From Nipponacmea schrenckii (taxonomy: Eukaryota; Mollusca; Gastropoda; Lottiidae), in the NCBI GenBank assembly GCA_030562195.1, contig JAUJPP010000003.1, positions 31,502,602 through 31,566,601 on the forward strand: a DNA stretch of 64,000 bases, written 5' to 3'. Under the pieces are notes generated by a model that was not told where the DNA came from, ran no database searches, and was given only the letters and a program-made list of their open reading frames with translations. Shown piece after piece: positions 10,505 through 21,540 of the stretch (position 1 is the first letter of the stretch; every line of letters begins with the position of its first letter). The position numbers were made by a program, and so were the translations under genes.

Positions 10505-11224
10505 ACCATCGTTAACTTGAACGATTTCAGCGTAATCTCAGTTGTACATACTTTTTTCGAAACCACCCTCCACGTGGTGCTAGAACAATGTTTATTCTCA
10601 AATCCACGTGGAAACCACCTAAAGCCGCCATCCATCCTGAAATAGTAAACGTATTTGCAAGTATGAATAACCAAATATCAAATCTTTCCATAACACACGA
10701 GAAGCCTAATCTCACGCGAGTAGAACGTGAAGCGTTAAATTTACTTAAAAAAGACGATAGCATTGTAATTAAAAAGAGTGACAAAGGTTCATTTTGCGTT
10801 ATATTAAATAGGGAAGATTACATTTTAGAAGCAGAAAATTAATTGAATAATCCTAAACACTATGCGATGTTACCAGAGCCATTTTTTTTAAAGAAACTGC
10901 TTATATGATTAACAATATCCTTGCCTATTTAGTTGAAACAAGTCATTTAAAACAGAAACAATATGACTATCTTTCTGCCAAACCTGATTGCCGTGAGAGA
11001 CACTTATACACTTTGCCTAAAATTCATAAAAATCCTACCAAGGATTGGTACATGCCTAAAAGAATCCCTAAAGGCCGCCCGATTATCTCTGACTGTGGTA
11101 GCGAGTCTTATGCAGTGTCAGAATACATTGATCATTTCTTACTACCACTAGCATGTCAACATCGAGCCTACCTTAAGGACACAACTGACTTTATCAATAA
11201 GATAAAAAAAAATAGCAATGGCCC
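10505..11224 (+). pseudogene. Penelope-like RT, N-terminal half
   Basis: Carries the PLE N-terminal signature: FILKSTWKPPKAAIHPEI near 10590-10640, a KKSDKGSFCVILNREDYI block (the conserved ADKG motif) near 10765-10820, then after a TAA near 10840 and a frame change LAYLVETSHLKQKQYDYL, LPKIHKNP near 11015 and KGRPIISDCGS near 11070-11100. PLE reverse transcriptases are telomerase-related enzymes that copy element RNA at a nicked target. The half is cut at about 11206 by an inserted short element. Frame breaks near 10560, 10842 and 10905 make it inactive. Confidence 0.8.
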
Positions 11225-12045
11225 ATCGTAATACGCCTACCATTGGCAGCTTTAGTTATTCGGGCGGTGGACAAGAGGTATCAGTAAATGCAATTTTTTG
11301 ATTAGTCTGATTTTCAATAGGGTCTATCCTCGAGTTATAATAAACACTCACACCAAGTTTCATCAAATTCCATCAAGAACCCGACTTCCTATCGTGTTCA
11401 CAAGGAATTTTAGGACAAGGGCAATAACTCATAGTAAATATTTTTCGATTGGTTTCATTTTCGATAGGCTTCATCCTTGGGTCATTACAAAGACTCATTC
11501 CAAGTTTCATTAAAATCCATCAAGAAATGTGGTCTCTATCGTGTTCACAACAATTGTGGACAGGCAGACAGGCAGGTAGGCAGAAGGCTTCATCCTTGGA
11601 TGATTACAAACACACACACCGAAATTGGTCAAAATCCATCCAGAAACCATCTCTCTATCATGTCCACAACACATTTTTGAACGCAAAATAAATGTGTTTT
11701 CAAGAACAAGGAAAATGACTCTGATTTTCAATAGGCTTCATCCTTAAGTAATAACAAGCAACCCACCAAATTTCATCAAAATCCATCAAGAAACACACTC
11801 TTAATCGTGTTCACAACAAATTTTTAAAAACAAGGGCAATAACTCATTGAATATTTTTCGATTGGTCTGATTTTCAATAGGCTTCTTCCTTGGGTTATAA
11901 CAAACACACTCACCAAATTTGGTCAAAATCCATCAAGAAATGTGGTCTCTATCGTGTTCACAACAATTGTGGACAGGCAGACGGACAGACAGACAGACAG
12001 GCAGGGGCGACTACAATATACACCCACATTTATGTGTGGGTGTAT
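11206..12045. mobile_element. Short non-autonomous element with ATACRCC ends and tandem 130-150-bp units
   Basis: It inserts into PLE coding sequence. ATAAAAA-type sequence flanks both sides, consistent with a short target duplication in an A-rich site. The left end reads AATACGCCTACC and the right end GTGTGGGTGTAT, an imperfect inverted pair. The inside contains about four degenerate tandem units with AGGCTTCATCCTTGG, ACCAAGTTTCAT, AAATCCATCAAGAAATG and TCTATCGTGTTCACAA, then GACAGGCAGACAGACAG tracts. The same family appears at 27.0-27.4, 34.2-34.85, 42.35-43.01 and probably 50.0-50.5 kb. Such elements with TATACGCCCAC ends are, from memory, common in molluscs. Confidence 0.65.
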
Positions 12046-13269
12046 AAAAATCTCCAAGTCCCTTCAAATGCTATTTTAATTAGTATTGACGTAACTTCTA
12101 TGTACACCAATACCGACAACACTACAGGCCTAATGGAAGTTCGCAAAGCCTTCAATAGAAACCCAGATCCAGACAGACCCGACGATGCAATTCTACAGCT
12201 TTTAGAGATTTGTCTTAGCCGCAATGATTTCACATTCAATGGTAAACCATATTTACAAACCTCAGGTACAGCCATGGGCAAAAAATTCGCACCTTCATAC
12301 GCAAACCTTTTCATGGCAGAGTGGGAACGTGAGGTATTACCCCTTTGTCCATTTGACCCACTTTTTTATGGACGCTTTTTAGATGACATTTTTATGGTTC
12401 GGACTTACTCCATAGAACAATTTTGGCAATTTTTTGAAATACTCAACAACCGCCACCCGTCCATGAAACTAACAGCCAACGTCAGCCACAAAAGCATAGA
12501 TTTCCTCGATACCACTGTCTTTAAAGGAGATTCCATAGCAGAGACTAATGAATTAGATATTAAGGTATATTTCAAAGAAACTGACACTCATCAACTTTTG
12601 CATAAGAGTTCATTTCACCCAACACATACCTTTTCTGGAATAATTAAGTCACAATTTTTACGATTTCACCGAATTTGCACAAGGTCATCTGATTTCAACC
12701 AAGCCTGTTCGATTGTTTTCTCAAAACTGAAAGAGCGTGGATACTCTAAACGATTTTTACAAAACATAAAAAAATTCCACCTATAGCAGCTAAAAATAGA
12801 CTTTATTTCGAAGTACCTCCAGGCTTAAGGAGTGCCCCGTGTACGTCAACCAGATGCAAAACATGTCCCTTTATATCAGAAACTCATTATTTTCTAAGTA
12901 ACTCTACGAATAAAAGATACCCGATCCAAGAGCACCTAACATGTGAAAACTCGAATGTAATATACTTAATTTCATGAAAAAAATGTCCCAAACAATATAT
13001 CGGGGAAACAAAGAACAAATGACGCACTCGTTTTAATGCTCACAGATCAGATATTAAATTTAAAAAAAGACAAGCCTGTTTCTAATCATTTCAATCTTGA
13101 CGATCTCACCCCATATGAGCGCATAGAAATCGACTTGCCTGAAGATGAAACTACCAAATTCCGTCAATCTAGAGAAGCCCATTGGATTGAGACATTAAAT
13201 ACAGCAAGACCCATAGGATTTAATATTCACCACAGTGTAGGCAAGCAAGATAGTTCAAACCCATTATAA
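12030..13269 (+). pseudogene. Penelope-like RT catalytic core and GIY-YIG-like C-terminus
   Basis: From about 12050 the frame shows ISIDVTSMYTN (catalytic Asp block), SGTAMGKKFAPSYANLFM near 12264-12318, FYGRFLDDIFM at 12366-12398 (RT LDD box, replacing the usual YVDD), IDFLDTTVF near 12498 and KLKERGYSKRFL near 12735. A TAG at 12784-12786 is followed in another frame by CKTCPFI, YPIQEHLTC, NVIYLIS, a stop, then CPKQYIGETKNKWRTRFN at about 12985-13030. These are GIY-YIG endonuclease blocks. The tail REAHWIETLNTARPIGFN (13171-13224) ends it. The IYLI...QYIGET pattern identifies a GIY-YIG-bearing PLE. Two or more frame breaks are present in the C-terminal part. Confidence 0.85.
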
Positions 13270-13798
13270 GAGTCTTCAAGAGCAATTTCCTCATGTCTAT
13301 TAACAGAAAATTATAGTGGCATATTCAAAAAATCAGACCCTAAATGACAACCTTGTCCAAAGCAAACTAAAAACAATCTGTACTTAACAGGTACTATACT
13401 TCTCGCCCTTCAGATCAGAAGAGAAGAAAATCATCCAACAGATCCAGATCACAATTTCTCAATAAAATATTTGTTCCACCCTAGGCCTGTACATTTGGGA
13501 GATTCAATCCCTCCCTTCCCCGAAAACCAAATATGGTTGAAAGTGACATTTTAAAAAAAAATAGATCTATATTTTTCAGGCATGATCTTTCTTAATTGTC
13601 GCACTTGAAATAAAATAAGACGCTGATATGGATTTTAATATCGTTCATAAGTCACCTTTTTAATAAGAAATGAATATCTTATATCATGATCAAAATTTAT
13701 TAAGCGATAATACAGGTAAATACCCTCAATAAATACTTTTTCTGTCAACCCCGCAGTGTGCGGTTATCAGTCGGTTGTAAAAAGACGCCATACTTGTG
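13270..13798. other. Spacer downstream of the Penelope-like element
   Basis: No genes seen. A stretch near 13484-13540 (GGGAAGGGAGGGATTGAATC on the minus strand) recurs on the plus strand near 51385-51420, so it is a dispersed repeat piece. Confidence 0.45.
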
Positions 13799-13806
13799 TG
13801 ACGTCA
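13799..13806. promoter_or_regulatory. CRE-type palindrome TGACGTCA
   Basis: A perfect CREB/ATF consensus palindrome 18 bp before an ATG-GCG-GAC start at 13824. It could be a promoter relic of the P2X7-like gene, or chance. Confidence 0.35.
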
Positions 13807-13823
13807 TGGCGGTAACCCAAAAC

Positions 13824-14545
13824 GATGGCGGACATTGAAATCAATAGTAGATGCTGGCAGAGTTCGAGATAAATATCGTCTTATCCCGCTATGCGAGTTC
13901 TTGTGAGATAGAAAATGCGGACAGTGAAAGTGGAGGTTTTCTTGACCAATTTGCCGAACCAAAAGAAGCCCGTCGTATCTATCCTTTATCCATACGAACC
14001 CTAAGCCTCCAATGCCGAAAGTCGCGATAGCGGTAGGCCTCGTGTCTAGTGATGAAAATGATGGCGAACCAGCTGCTGATATCGCCTTACCTGTCGATTT
14101 AGGTCGACTGAACAACGTTGAATAATAAAAAATGTAATTAAAGTCGGAATAGCTTAGCTTATGGTGTGTTTAGATCAAGGTGTACTGAGTCTTGCCTACA
14201 GCTATTACAAGCAGCACTATGGACAGCTGAACAAATCGCAAAATGAGTAAGTGAACATATTTGAGAAGTAAAACCATCTTTTGCAACAAAATACAATTTT
14301 AACATGAAGTTGGGTATCTTATAGCATAATTTAAATAATGTCAAATAAAGCAGCATTTAAGTATGCATTCTAAATAAATATTAGATGAATTTTTATTATA
14401 ATTATATTTCAGGCAGCACAGACTGAGATATACTGCATAATACCATTGATTTGTATAGTGGATATGGATTTCCTCAGCAAGAAGAGCGGGGAACCACTGC
14501 CTGAGTTTGATAACAATTTCACCATATAATGGAGGTGGCTGAATA
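13824..14545 (+). pseudogene. P2X7-C-terminal-domain-like gene, three decayed exons
   Basis: Exon 1 (about 13824-14127) begins MADIEINS and then, through frame changes, shows an acidic SESGG segment, a YPYEP block near 13985 and GRLNNVE at the end. Exon 2 (about 14162-14248) has VCLDQGVLSLAYSYYKQHYG and ends at a GTAAGT-type donor near 14249. Exon 3 starts after a TTTCAG at about 14412 and reads RLRYTA-YH-FV-WIW with stops at three positions, where the family has RYxAYRQFVRW. Together these match the order of the P2X7 receptor C-terminal domain family (zinc-binding, found without a channel in many invertebrates). Cys-rich metal sites before exon 2 are lost. The match is by memory of the family pattern. 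Confidence 0.55.
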
Positions 14546-14559
14546 AACTGTAACACTCG

Positions 14560-15535
14560 TTTTATTTCTTATGGTTCAGAATAAGGTTAACTGAATGATA
14601 ATGACATTGTCCTGAGCCCTCCAGATCTCAGGGAAAATCATATAAAAAAATTCAATTATTTCTTGACATTTAGTGTTCACTTTAGGGATCCAAACCGTAA
14701 CACAAAGTCTCGGACAGTTTCTGCTTAATTTGGATGTTCATACTTAGATGCAAGTGGTGGTGGAACATTGACTGTTTCAGACTCGTCTGTAATTGACCCA
14801 TCCCAAACAAGCCTGGCAGACCTCTCCCAATAATTGGTTGATATACACTGAAAGAAAAAACAAAAGGGGTGTATTAGCTCATATGTAAATTTTGATAGTA
14901 TCAGTTTCGTGTTAACTGAAAAATTTAAAAAAAAGAAATACCCATTCTTGTTAAACTCCTTTCCCTGATTTGCAAATTTATTGAAATGAAATGCTGTATG
15001 AGTATTCTGTAAATGTAAAATACAGTACATGTGCAAGTGTTAGTATGAAATGGTAACTGAATACTTCTATACAAATATATTAAAGATAAACATATAATGT
15101 CATGGCAACTAGAAATAAAAACTTTGATTAAAACAGTATTTTGTGTAAGTTTACATTGCATTTAAAAAAATCAATGAGAATTCGCCAAAAAAAATCCCAA
15201 ATTATGGTTGAAAATTGCCTTTTGTAAAAATAATTTCAAAATCATGTGTGATATTTTCAAAAACGACATTCCTAAACTAACAGTACTATTTTGAGGATGC
15301 TATTCCAATTCTCATCAAATATTGCTAAAAAGACCTTGCTTAGACAATAGACCTAGAACAAGTAGGCCTACCCTTCATCTGTCATGTCTTTAATAATAAT
15401 GTGTGTTTACAATAATAATATAGAATTCTTAGGCCTGGGTCTAGGCCTAGTTATTCTATTCAACTCTATTCTACTCAACAGTGTTAATTATTTCTTTGGT
15501 CTTACGTAAAAATAAATATAAATGGAAAGTTTCAA
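14560..15535. other. Spacer with no confident coding sequence
   Basis: A possible minus-strand exon lies at about 14728-14850, after a TTTCTTTCAG acceptor, with a 40-residue open frame, but it matches nothing I recognise. The rest is AT-rich. Confidence 0.35.
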
Positions 15536-15932
15536 ACTTACTCTGGCTTTTTCCCGTTTGTCAAAACTCAAACTGTCAGTGTCAAACTTCAAAGGCTCGC
15601 CGCTTACGCGTTGTTGGCACTGAGACATTGTCCTCAATATCGCTGCCCCCGGAGCTTTTGGATTTCTGAAATATGGTCCGAGCGGCATTTGCCTTCAAAA
15701 GCTGTCTTCTTGTCAACTGCGTCCCCATTTCAGACATGGACATGGGCGTACTGTCGAAGCAGTCCTCTGTGAAATTGACCCTGCTCCATTTCGTAGATGT
15801 CATACGGGTATTTTGCACTCTTTCCTCTCAAATTCGTCGTAATTTCTGGTCACGGGGTAACAGTTGAATACTGACATTCATGTTGTCATTTTATTTGTTC
15901 GAACAACCACCTGCAACACATCTTCTGGGCAT
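15536..15932 (-). pseudogene. Decayed THAP zinc-finger exon
   Basis: From ATG at 15930-15932 one frame reads MPRRCVAGGCSNK, stop, then a degraded LxxFPxD-type block (LLPRDQKLRRI), stop, then KWSRVNFTEDCFDSTPMSMSEMG and QLLKANAARTIFQKSK. THAP domains have C-x2-4-C, an LHxFP block, W, then CSxHFxxxxF and a hydrophobic AVPTIF end. Here the first CxxxxC is kept, the expected Trp is a TGA, and the CS-x-H ligands are replaced (Arg and Asn), so zinc binding is lost. After one frame change the exon ends FDKREKAR at a GTAAGT donor (15536-15541). THAP domains bind DNA in transposases and in host regulators; which this was is unclear. Confidence 0.7.
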
Positions 15933-15992
15933 TTTGCATAAATATTTATTCCTTTAACACCTTGATCAATGGCGCTTGTTTACAAATCGCGA

Positions 15993-16000
15993 TGACGTCA
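15993..16000. promoter_or_regulatory. CRE-type palindrome TGACGTCA
   Basis: Perfect CREB/ATF palindrome about 61 bp upstream of the THAP exon start on the minus strand. This is a plausible core-promoter position for a former host-type gene. Confidence 0.4.
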
Positions 16001-16164
16001 TATCCGCCTTCTCCACTTCCACGCAACTATTGATCGGGGAATTCTCGCGCGAATATTGAAAACACGAATACTATCATTATAAGTTATTTATTTATCATAA
16101 TGTTCACATTTTTTGTTTAGTTTTATATTTATTATTTATTGTACGGAAGTACCTTATGGCGTGT

Positions 16165-16745
16165 CAGCTTCACTTTAAAATTTTAGCAACGAACTTTACG
16201 TGCGGAGTCCATGAGAGATTTTGATTCACAATAACACCTAGTAATTTAAAGTTTTCAATAAATTGATTATTAAGTTCAATTGATAAATCTGATGAATATC
16301 TTCTTTTTTGAGCAGTTGTAATTGACATACATTTGGTTTTATTTTCATAGAAAAATGACATTAAAGGAACACCAGTTCAAGATTGCATCAGTATCTTCTT
16401 GCAATTTTAATTGTATGTCAAAAACCGATTTACCAGAAGTATAAATCGTAGTATCATCCGCAAAAAGATCAAAGAGTTAATATGCAATGGCAAATCATTA
16501 ATATAAAGATTAAACGACAAGGGACCTAAAGTTGATCCTTGTGGTACTCCATACTTTATACTGCGAGAAGACGAAAGAGTACCATTGACGTAACAGCGCT
16601 GAGTACGATTCGATAAGTAACAATTTATGAAGGTTGTTAATGCATTAGAAAAATTGTATAGTTTTAGTTTTTCAATAATTATCTCATGGGAAATCAAATC
16701 AAATGCTTTTGTAAATTCAAGGAAAATAGAACCCACCATAAGAAC
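16165..16745 (-). pseudogene. 5'-truncated CR1/Jockey-type LINE reverse transcriptase
   Basis: The minus strand gives GSIFLEFTKAFDLISHEII (RT motif with catalytic Asp), CYLSNRTQRCYVNG, YGVPQGSTLGPLSFNLYIND, then LFADDTTIYTSGKS at about 16470-16430 in a shifted frame (catalytic FADD). Next come an NWCSFN block and FKLLGVIVNQNLSWTPHV near 16230. This is the RT palm plus thumb of a CR1/Daphne/Jockey-like LINE without the later domains. The 5' boundary at about 16745 abuts a plus-strand LINE, consistent with 5' truncation during target-primed insertion. At least two frameshifts exist. Confidence 0.8.
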
Positions 16746-19700
16746 CCACGTAGAAAGAATAATTGAAAATAATGCAAGAACACTACTGAAACGGTTGCCG
16801 AACAATACATCGCTAAGAGTAAACTCAAATGGGAAAATCTTTGAACGAAGGACCAGTAACGATCGTCAAAATGGATCCAATATATAGCAAAAAACGATCA
16901 AGAGAAAGGGGAACCTAAGTGTGTTAACGCTTAACGTGTGTGGCCTAAAGTCTAAACTTTTATCGTGTGATTTTGAAGCCTATATATGTGAATATGACAT
17001 TGTGTGTTTGGTTGAAACAAAAACAGCGACTTTGGACAAACTTGAAATAAAAGGGTTCCAAGTAATACTTAACTCTAGACATAAATTTAAACACAAGTCA
17101 GGTGGTGTTGCTGTATTCATCAAAAATGACCTTAACGATTACTTTAAACATCACAAAATTGATAATGACTTCTCCATTTCGTTTTCATTAGATAAGAAAA
17201 TCTTGGGTTATAATGTTTTGTGTTATTTACATTCCTCCGATAAACTCGAGTTATAGTTCTTTTGAAATGTTTGATTCAGTAGAGGAGACATGTGTAAAAC
17301 TACGCAACAAAGACACAGAATTTTGCCTTTTGGGGGATGTAAATGGAAGAACTGGTACTACTGATGACTTTCTATCACCGACTACAATTGATGAGCTAAA
17401 CGATCTGAATAATGGTATACAAGAAAAATTGGACTCTAAGGCTTTACTTATTTCTCATGGAATAAAACTTGAAAGACATAACCTTGATAAGCATATTAAT
17501 ACTTTTGTACAAAGACTATTAGAACTGTGTACAAATCTCGGTATATATATCGTGAATGGGAGGTGTGGTATAGACAGAAATACCGGAGAATTTACATGTG
17601 CAGCAGCCTCTGTAGTGGATTATATGATTTGCTCGCCTCGCCTATGTGAGAATATTATGAACTTCAAAGTGGATGAGTATAATCCGTTACTATCAGACAA
17701 ACACAACCCAGTGATAATGACTCTCAAAACCCAATCACCAATGAGCTGTGAATACCGAGAACCTACAGAAGTAACCTACATTACATGGAATGATGAGAAA
17801 CGAGAAGAATATGTGAAACTCATCAACCTTGATGTTGTAGACTCTGTTATGGTATATATATCTAACTTACAACCCGATACCGTTAATCAATCAACTATCG
17901 ATGACATTATTACTAATATATTATGAATATTCAATAAAAGTGCTGAAATGGTTAGAATTAAAAAAATCTACGATATTTTCTAATGGAAGGCAGAGCCGGA
18001 CATCAAATACCAAACCGTTTAACGAATCCTGTGAAACTAAGAGAAAAGAATTCTTCAACGCTAAGAATGAATTCAAAATAGAACCGAGTACACAGAGACA
18101 AGCTTAGTTAAAAACCAAAAGCCGAGAGTACAAAAACCAACTCAAAACTGAATATGCCAAATATCACAGAAACTTTAATCAAGACCTGAAAAGAACTAAA
18201 AGAACAAATTCTAAAGAGTACTGGAAACTATTATCACAAAATAGAAATCAGCCAAAACCCAGCGCTGTAGATATCGACGAATTTTATAAACATTTCAGGA
18301 ATCTTAATAGTGGTGACCAAATCAGTGTACACGAAGAACAATCAATGATGGAGAATAGTAGTGATGACTGCCTGAACCCATTAAACAATCCAATAACAGA
18401 AACAGAAATATTATGTATAGATAACTCAAAGACCAATAAAGCGTGGGGAAGAGACGAAATATTAAATGAATACATCACATCAACCAAAGAAATCATGATC
18501 CCAGTTTATGTGTTACTCTTCAATCTAATCTTGGACTCTGGAACAGTCCCAAAAGAATGGGTGATAGGGATGATATGTCCAGTGTACAAGAATAAGGGAA
18601 CTACCTCTGATGCAAATAACTATCGTGGTATAACAATTTTGAGTTGCCTCTGTAAGCTTTTCACTTCGATAATTAATACCAGACTCGCATTACTTATAGA
18701 GTTAGATTCTATTATTGGTCCAGAACAAGCTGGTTTTCGTAAACATTTCTCAACTATAGATCATGTATTTACATTAAAGTGCTTAATTGATCTCTACCTA
18801 TCCAAAACAAACGCCTTTACACATGTTTTGTTGACTATCGCCGAGCATTCGATGGAATTCCTAGACTAGAACTGTGGCAAAAGATAATAGAATCTGGCAT
18901 AAAAGGAAAAGTTTTTAATGTTATTTATAATATTTACAAATTTGCCAAATCTTGTGTCAAACACAATAATAGTTGTTACGAATTATTCGATTGCTCCATA
19001 GGTATTAGACAAGGTGAAAATCTATCACCTCTATTATTCTCTCTGTATCTGAAGGATCTGTCAGCTTTCCTGTCAAAGTGTTACTCTGGTCTAACATTGA
19101 ATGAAACAGATTATGAAAATGTAGGTGTATTCCTCAAATTGTTTATATTATTATATGCAGATGACACGATATTATTAGCAGAAACAGAATTAGAACTACA
19201 AGATGCCATCACAGGAATGTATGAATATTGTTCTAAATGGAAATTAAGTATTAATATTAGTAAAACTAAGATTATCGTATTTTCCAAAGGTAAAGTACGT
19301 AAAAAACCAAAAATTCAGTATAATGATGAAATCATAGAAGTTGTAGATGACTATCTTTATTTAGGTGTTAAATTTAATTATAATGGGTCATTTGTTAAAT
19401 CAAACTCAACTCTATATAATAAAGCGTCGGCTGTTATGTTCACATTGCTCCAGAAAGGGAAACAACTCCATCTGGATATAGACACCCAATTAAGTCTTTT
19501 TGATAGTCTAGTTTCTCCTATACATGTATTATTGTATGGATGTGAAGTATGGGGAAGTACTGACTACAGTAAACTAGAAAAATTATTCCTTAGATTTTGT
19601 AAAATTTTGTTACAGGTTAAGACCTCTACGCCTAACGTTATGTTATATGGCGAACTAGGCGTTTTCCCATTGGCAATACAGGTCAAAGTCAGAATGATTA

Positions 19701-19803
19701 TGTTTTGGTTTAAGATGTTAACTAGCCCTGTAACTAAATTATCAAGCATCTTTTATAAGATATTACTAAATTCGCAGAGTATTAATTTTAAATCGAAAAC
19801 GTT
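16746..19803 (+). mobile_element. LINE with endonuclease and reverse transcriptase, 3' end cut
   Basis: Plus-strand LINE of the same clade as the copies at 4.3 and 52.5 kb. A short possible ORF1 end (about 16740-16887) precedes ORF2. The element stops abruptly at about 19803, inside the C-terminal domain, where a Gypsy fragment begins, so the 3' end and tail are missing. Confidence 0.8.
16921..19803 (+). pseudogene. LINE ORF2 (APE endonuclease plus RT), several frame breaks
   Basis: The endonuclease reads TLNVCGLKSKL near 16925, LVETKT near 17010, GGVAVFIKN near 17105, LLGDVNGRTG near 17330 (GDxN), SVVDYMI near 17610 and SDKHNPVIM near 17695. The SDH box is retained as SDKH. After a linker, RT begins near 18390 with KAWGRDEILNEY, then NNYRGITILS near 18620, FVDYRRAFD near 18833 in a shifted frame, GIRQGENLSPLLF near 19000, and LLYADDTILLAE at 19147-19182 (catalytic YADD). 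The C-terminal domain has GELGVFPLAIQVK near 19650. Frame breaks lie near 17220, 17920, 18105 (TAG), 18828 and 19090. Codon use is AT-rich like the surroundings. Confidence 0.85.
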
Positions 19804-20805
19804 AACAAGATGATGAAAGAAACTTTAAACGAAATGAATATTCATCATGTACTAACATCTTTCTATAATGCTCCAGCCAACGCAAAAGTTGAGCGATCCC
19901 ATCGTACACTTCATGACATTTTAGCAAAAAAGGTTAATGATGACCTGAACACATGGGATGTTTATTTAAATCAAGCACTTGCTGCTTTAAGGTTTAGTGT
20001 CAACGAATCGACCAAGCAATCGCCTTTCTCTTTGTTATATTCAAGGGATCCGGTTCTACCAATTGATAATATATTTAAACCCAGACGTAAATACTTGGGT
20101 GAAGATCATCATAAGATTGCTCTGGAGAAGCAACACAAATCCTTTGTTATGGTTCATAGAAATTTAAAAAAGGCTAAAGACAAACAGTCGAAATATGCGG
20201 ATAAAAATGCCGTAGACACAAAGTTTGAAATTGGCATGCCCGTATATTTAAAGAACCATACAAAGAGGGGAAAACTTGATAAGAAGTGGCTTACCTATTT
20301 TAGAATCATTAAGCAAACTTCTCCGGTTTCCTTTGTAATCAGGAATCAACTAGATGGATCCGTCACGAAAACTCACGCCAGACATCTCCGTCTTGCTCAC
20401 ATAGACGAATGGGACGTACCTAAAGAGGCCATTGGACGTCCACTCCGGAAAACAAATTATGCTGCTACCCCCTCTGATAGTGAGGAGAGTGATGAAAGCG
20501 AAGCTAATGATAATGTACCCTCGTTAACTCAACGCTATAAAAGAGAGAGAGAAAGTTCTTCCAGCGAAGAAGACATTCCATTGATGGAACTCTCTAAGCG
20601 TTTAAGAGCTCGGGAAAAAGAAAGATCTGAAACTGATCAAAGAGCTCTGGAAAATGAAAGGATCAAAGAATCTGATATCGATCAAGACATGTCATCTGAC
20701 GAAGATGATGAGCCGATCGAGGTCGACGCACTCAGTAAGAGGAAACGTCGACGGAAAGCTGAAAATACAAAAATTCTTCTAGAAGTGATAGCCAAGTTGC
20801 TATGA
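19803..20805 (+). CDS. Ty3/Gypsy-type integrase C-terminal half (5'-truncated)
   Basis: The open frame of 331 residues starts in the integrase core: HHVLTSFYNAPANAKVERSH has the NxxxE-type region with the third catalytic acid, followed by WDVYLNQALAALRFSVNEST and SPFSLLYSRDPVLP. A GPY/F-type module follows (KLDKKWLTYFRIIKQTSPVSF ... THARHLRLAHIDEW, about residues 155-205). The last 110 residues are acidic/basic, Ser-Glu-Arg rich, with a run of KRKRRR near the end, which may act as a nuclear-localisation or tethering tail. The zinc-binding domain and first two acids are missing because the copy is truncated at about 19803 against LINE sequence. Integrase joins element cDNA to chromosomal DNA. 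Confidence 0.8.
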
Positions 20806-21198
20806 CGAAAACCGGTTAAATGATGAAATTAATGGTCATCGATTGATGCCATGATAGGTGTTGGCTGAATTGCTGTGATAACACCTATGGTTATAAATGA
20901 ATCCATTTTCAGGATTATGTTAAGGTAAACGTATGTACCTTGTGTGACATAAAATTTACTGATTATTCAACATTTTCACTGTTTATATTTAGATAATGTG
21001 GGTTACCCTGAACTTGATTTTTGCATCGACCTAGGCATTAAGGTTGAGTAGAAATGTAATGTTTAGACCACTAATCACATTTCAACATCTCGAAATGGTT
21101 GATCACTTTGATACACGATCTTAAACCATTCTCATTCTATTAGTATGTCAATGTAATATCAATCGACATTTGAAGCTCAATCTTGCAGTACACCTTTA
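20806..21198 (+). other. Probable Gypsy 3' region, no clear LTR
   Basis: No coding pattern. It lies directly after the integrase stop and may hold the start of an LTR or a spacer, but no second LTR copy is present for comparison. Confidence 0.35.
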
Positions 21199-21516
21199 AT
21201 GTCTTATTGTAAGGTTGCGAGTCCGGTGTATCCGATTAACCTTAGTAAACTCTGCATCGTTGCGCTGTTCATGAAAAACGAAAAAGCAGTTACGCTAAAT
21301 TGTCGAATTACAGTTGTTCCAAAATCAATATCACATATTTGGAAACCTATTTTGGATAACTTTAAAACCCGAACTAATTTAAGGCTCCCGCCATATCTGG
21401 AAAATATCAAAGAAATCTCTATGGATCATCTTGTGCATGAATTACACGGTATCAGGAAGGTTGAATTGTCTGGGGGTCTGTTTGGGGTAACTTTGACATA
21501 TGACAAGAGAACTTAA
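21199..21516 (+). CDS. Unassigned ORF downstream of Gypsy integrase, possibly env-like
   Basis: A 105-residue frame with an LCIVALFMKNEKA stretch, one Cys shortly after (LNCRITVV) and an LPPYLENIKEIS segment. It lies in the place where some invertebrate Gypsy elements carry a third, envelope-like ORF, and the LCIVALF...C pattern is reminiscent of such ORFs, but I see no signal peptide, furin site or membrane segment here. The last 15 codons run into GGGGTAACTTTGACAT, which is repeated 44 bp downstream and may be the end of the pogo-type transposon, so the true product would end near 21475. The function is not established. Confidence 0.35.
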   Translation: MSYCKVASPVYPINLSKLCIVALFMKNEKAVTLNCRITVVPKSISHIWKPILDNFKTRTNLRLPPYLENIKEISMDHLVHELHGIRKVELSGGLFGVTLTYDKRT

Positions 21517-21540
21517 CTATGTGTTGGGGTAACTTTGACA
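21482..21540. repeat. Paired GGGGTAACTTTGACAT motifs, possible pogo-element terminus
   Basis: The same 16-mer occurs at 21484-21499 and 21527-21542 in direct orientation, 43-44 bp apart. They flank the left side of the minus-strand pogo transposase and could be terminal or subterminal binding sites. The other end of the element is lost, so this cannot be tested here. Confidence 0.4.

Larger units (their letters stand above)
10505..13269 (+). mobile_element. Penelope-like element, lineage 1 (RT plus GIY-YIG-like tail)
   Basis: Plus-strand PLE split into two halves by a short element at about 11.21-12.04 kb. Left of the insertion are RFQRNL...FF, KSTWKPP, the SDKG block and KGRPIIS. Right of it are the RT core and a C-terminal GIY-YIG-like region. 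Reading across the insertion, the protein would run KIK into NLQVPSNAILISIDVTSMY, so the insertion site is clear. Stops occur near 10842, 10905 and 12786. It differs strongly from the minus-strand PLE at 23.4-26.6 kb, so two PLE lineages share the window. No terminal repeats were found for this copy. Confidence 0.8.

Noticed and set aside
11298..11731. Overlapping ORFs in the 11.2-12.0 kb element
   Set aside because: Tandem units of a non-coding short element; frames overlap and lack motifs.
14725..15161. Minus-strand exons of a host gene
   Set aside because: One acceptor-like site and a 40-codon frame only; no recognisable domain, so not annotated as a gene.
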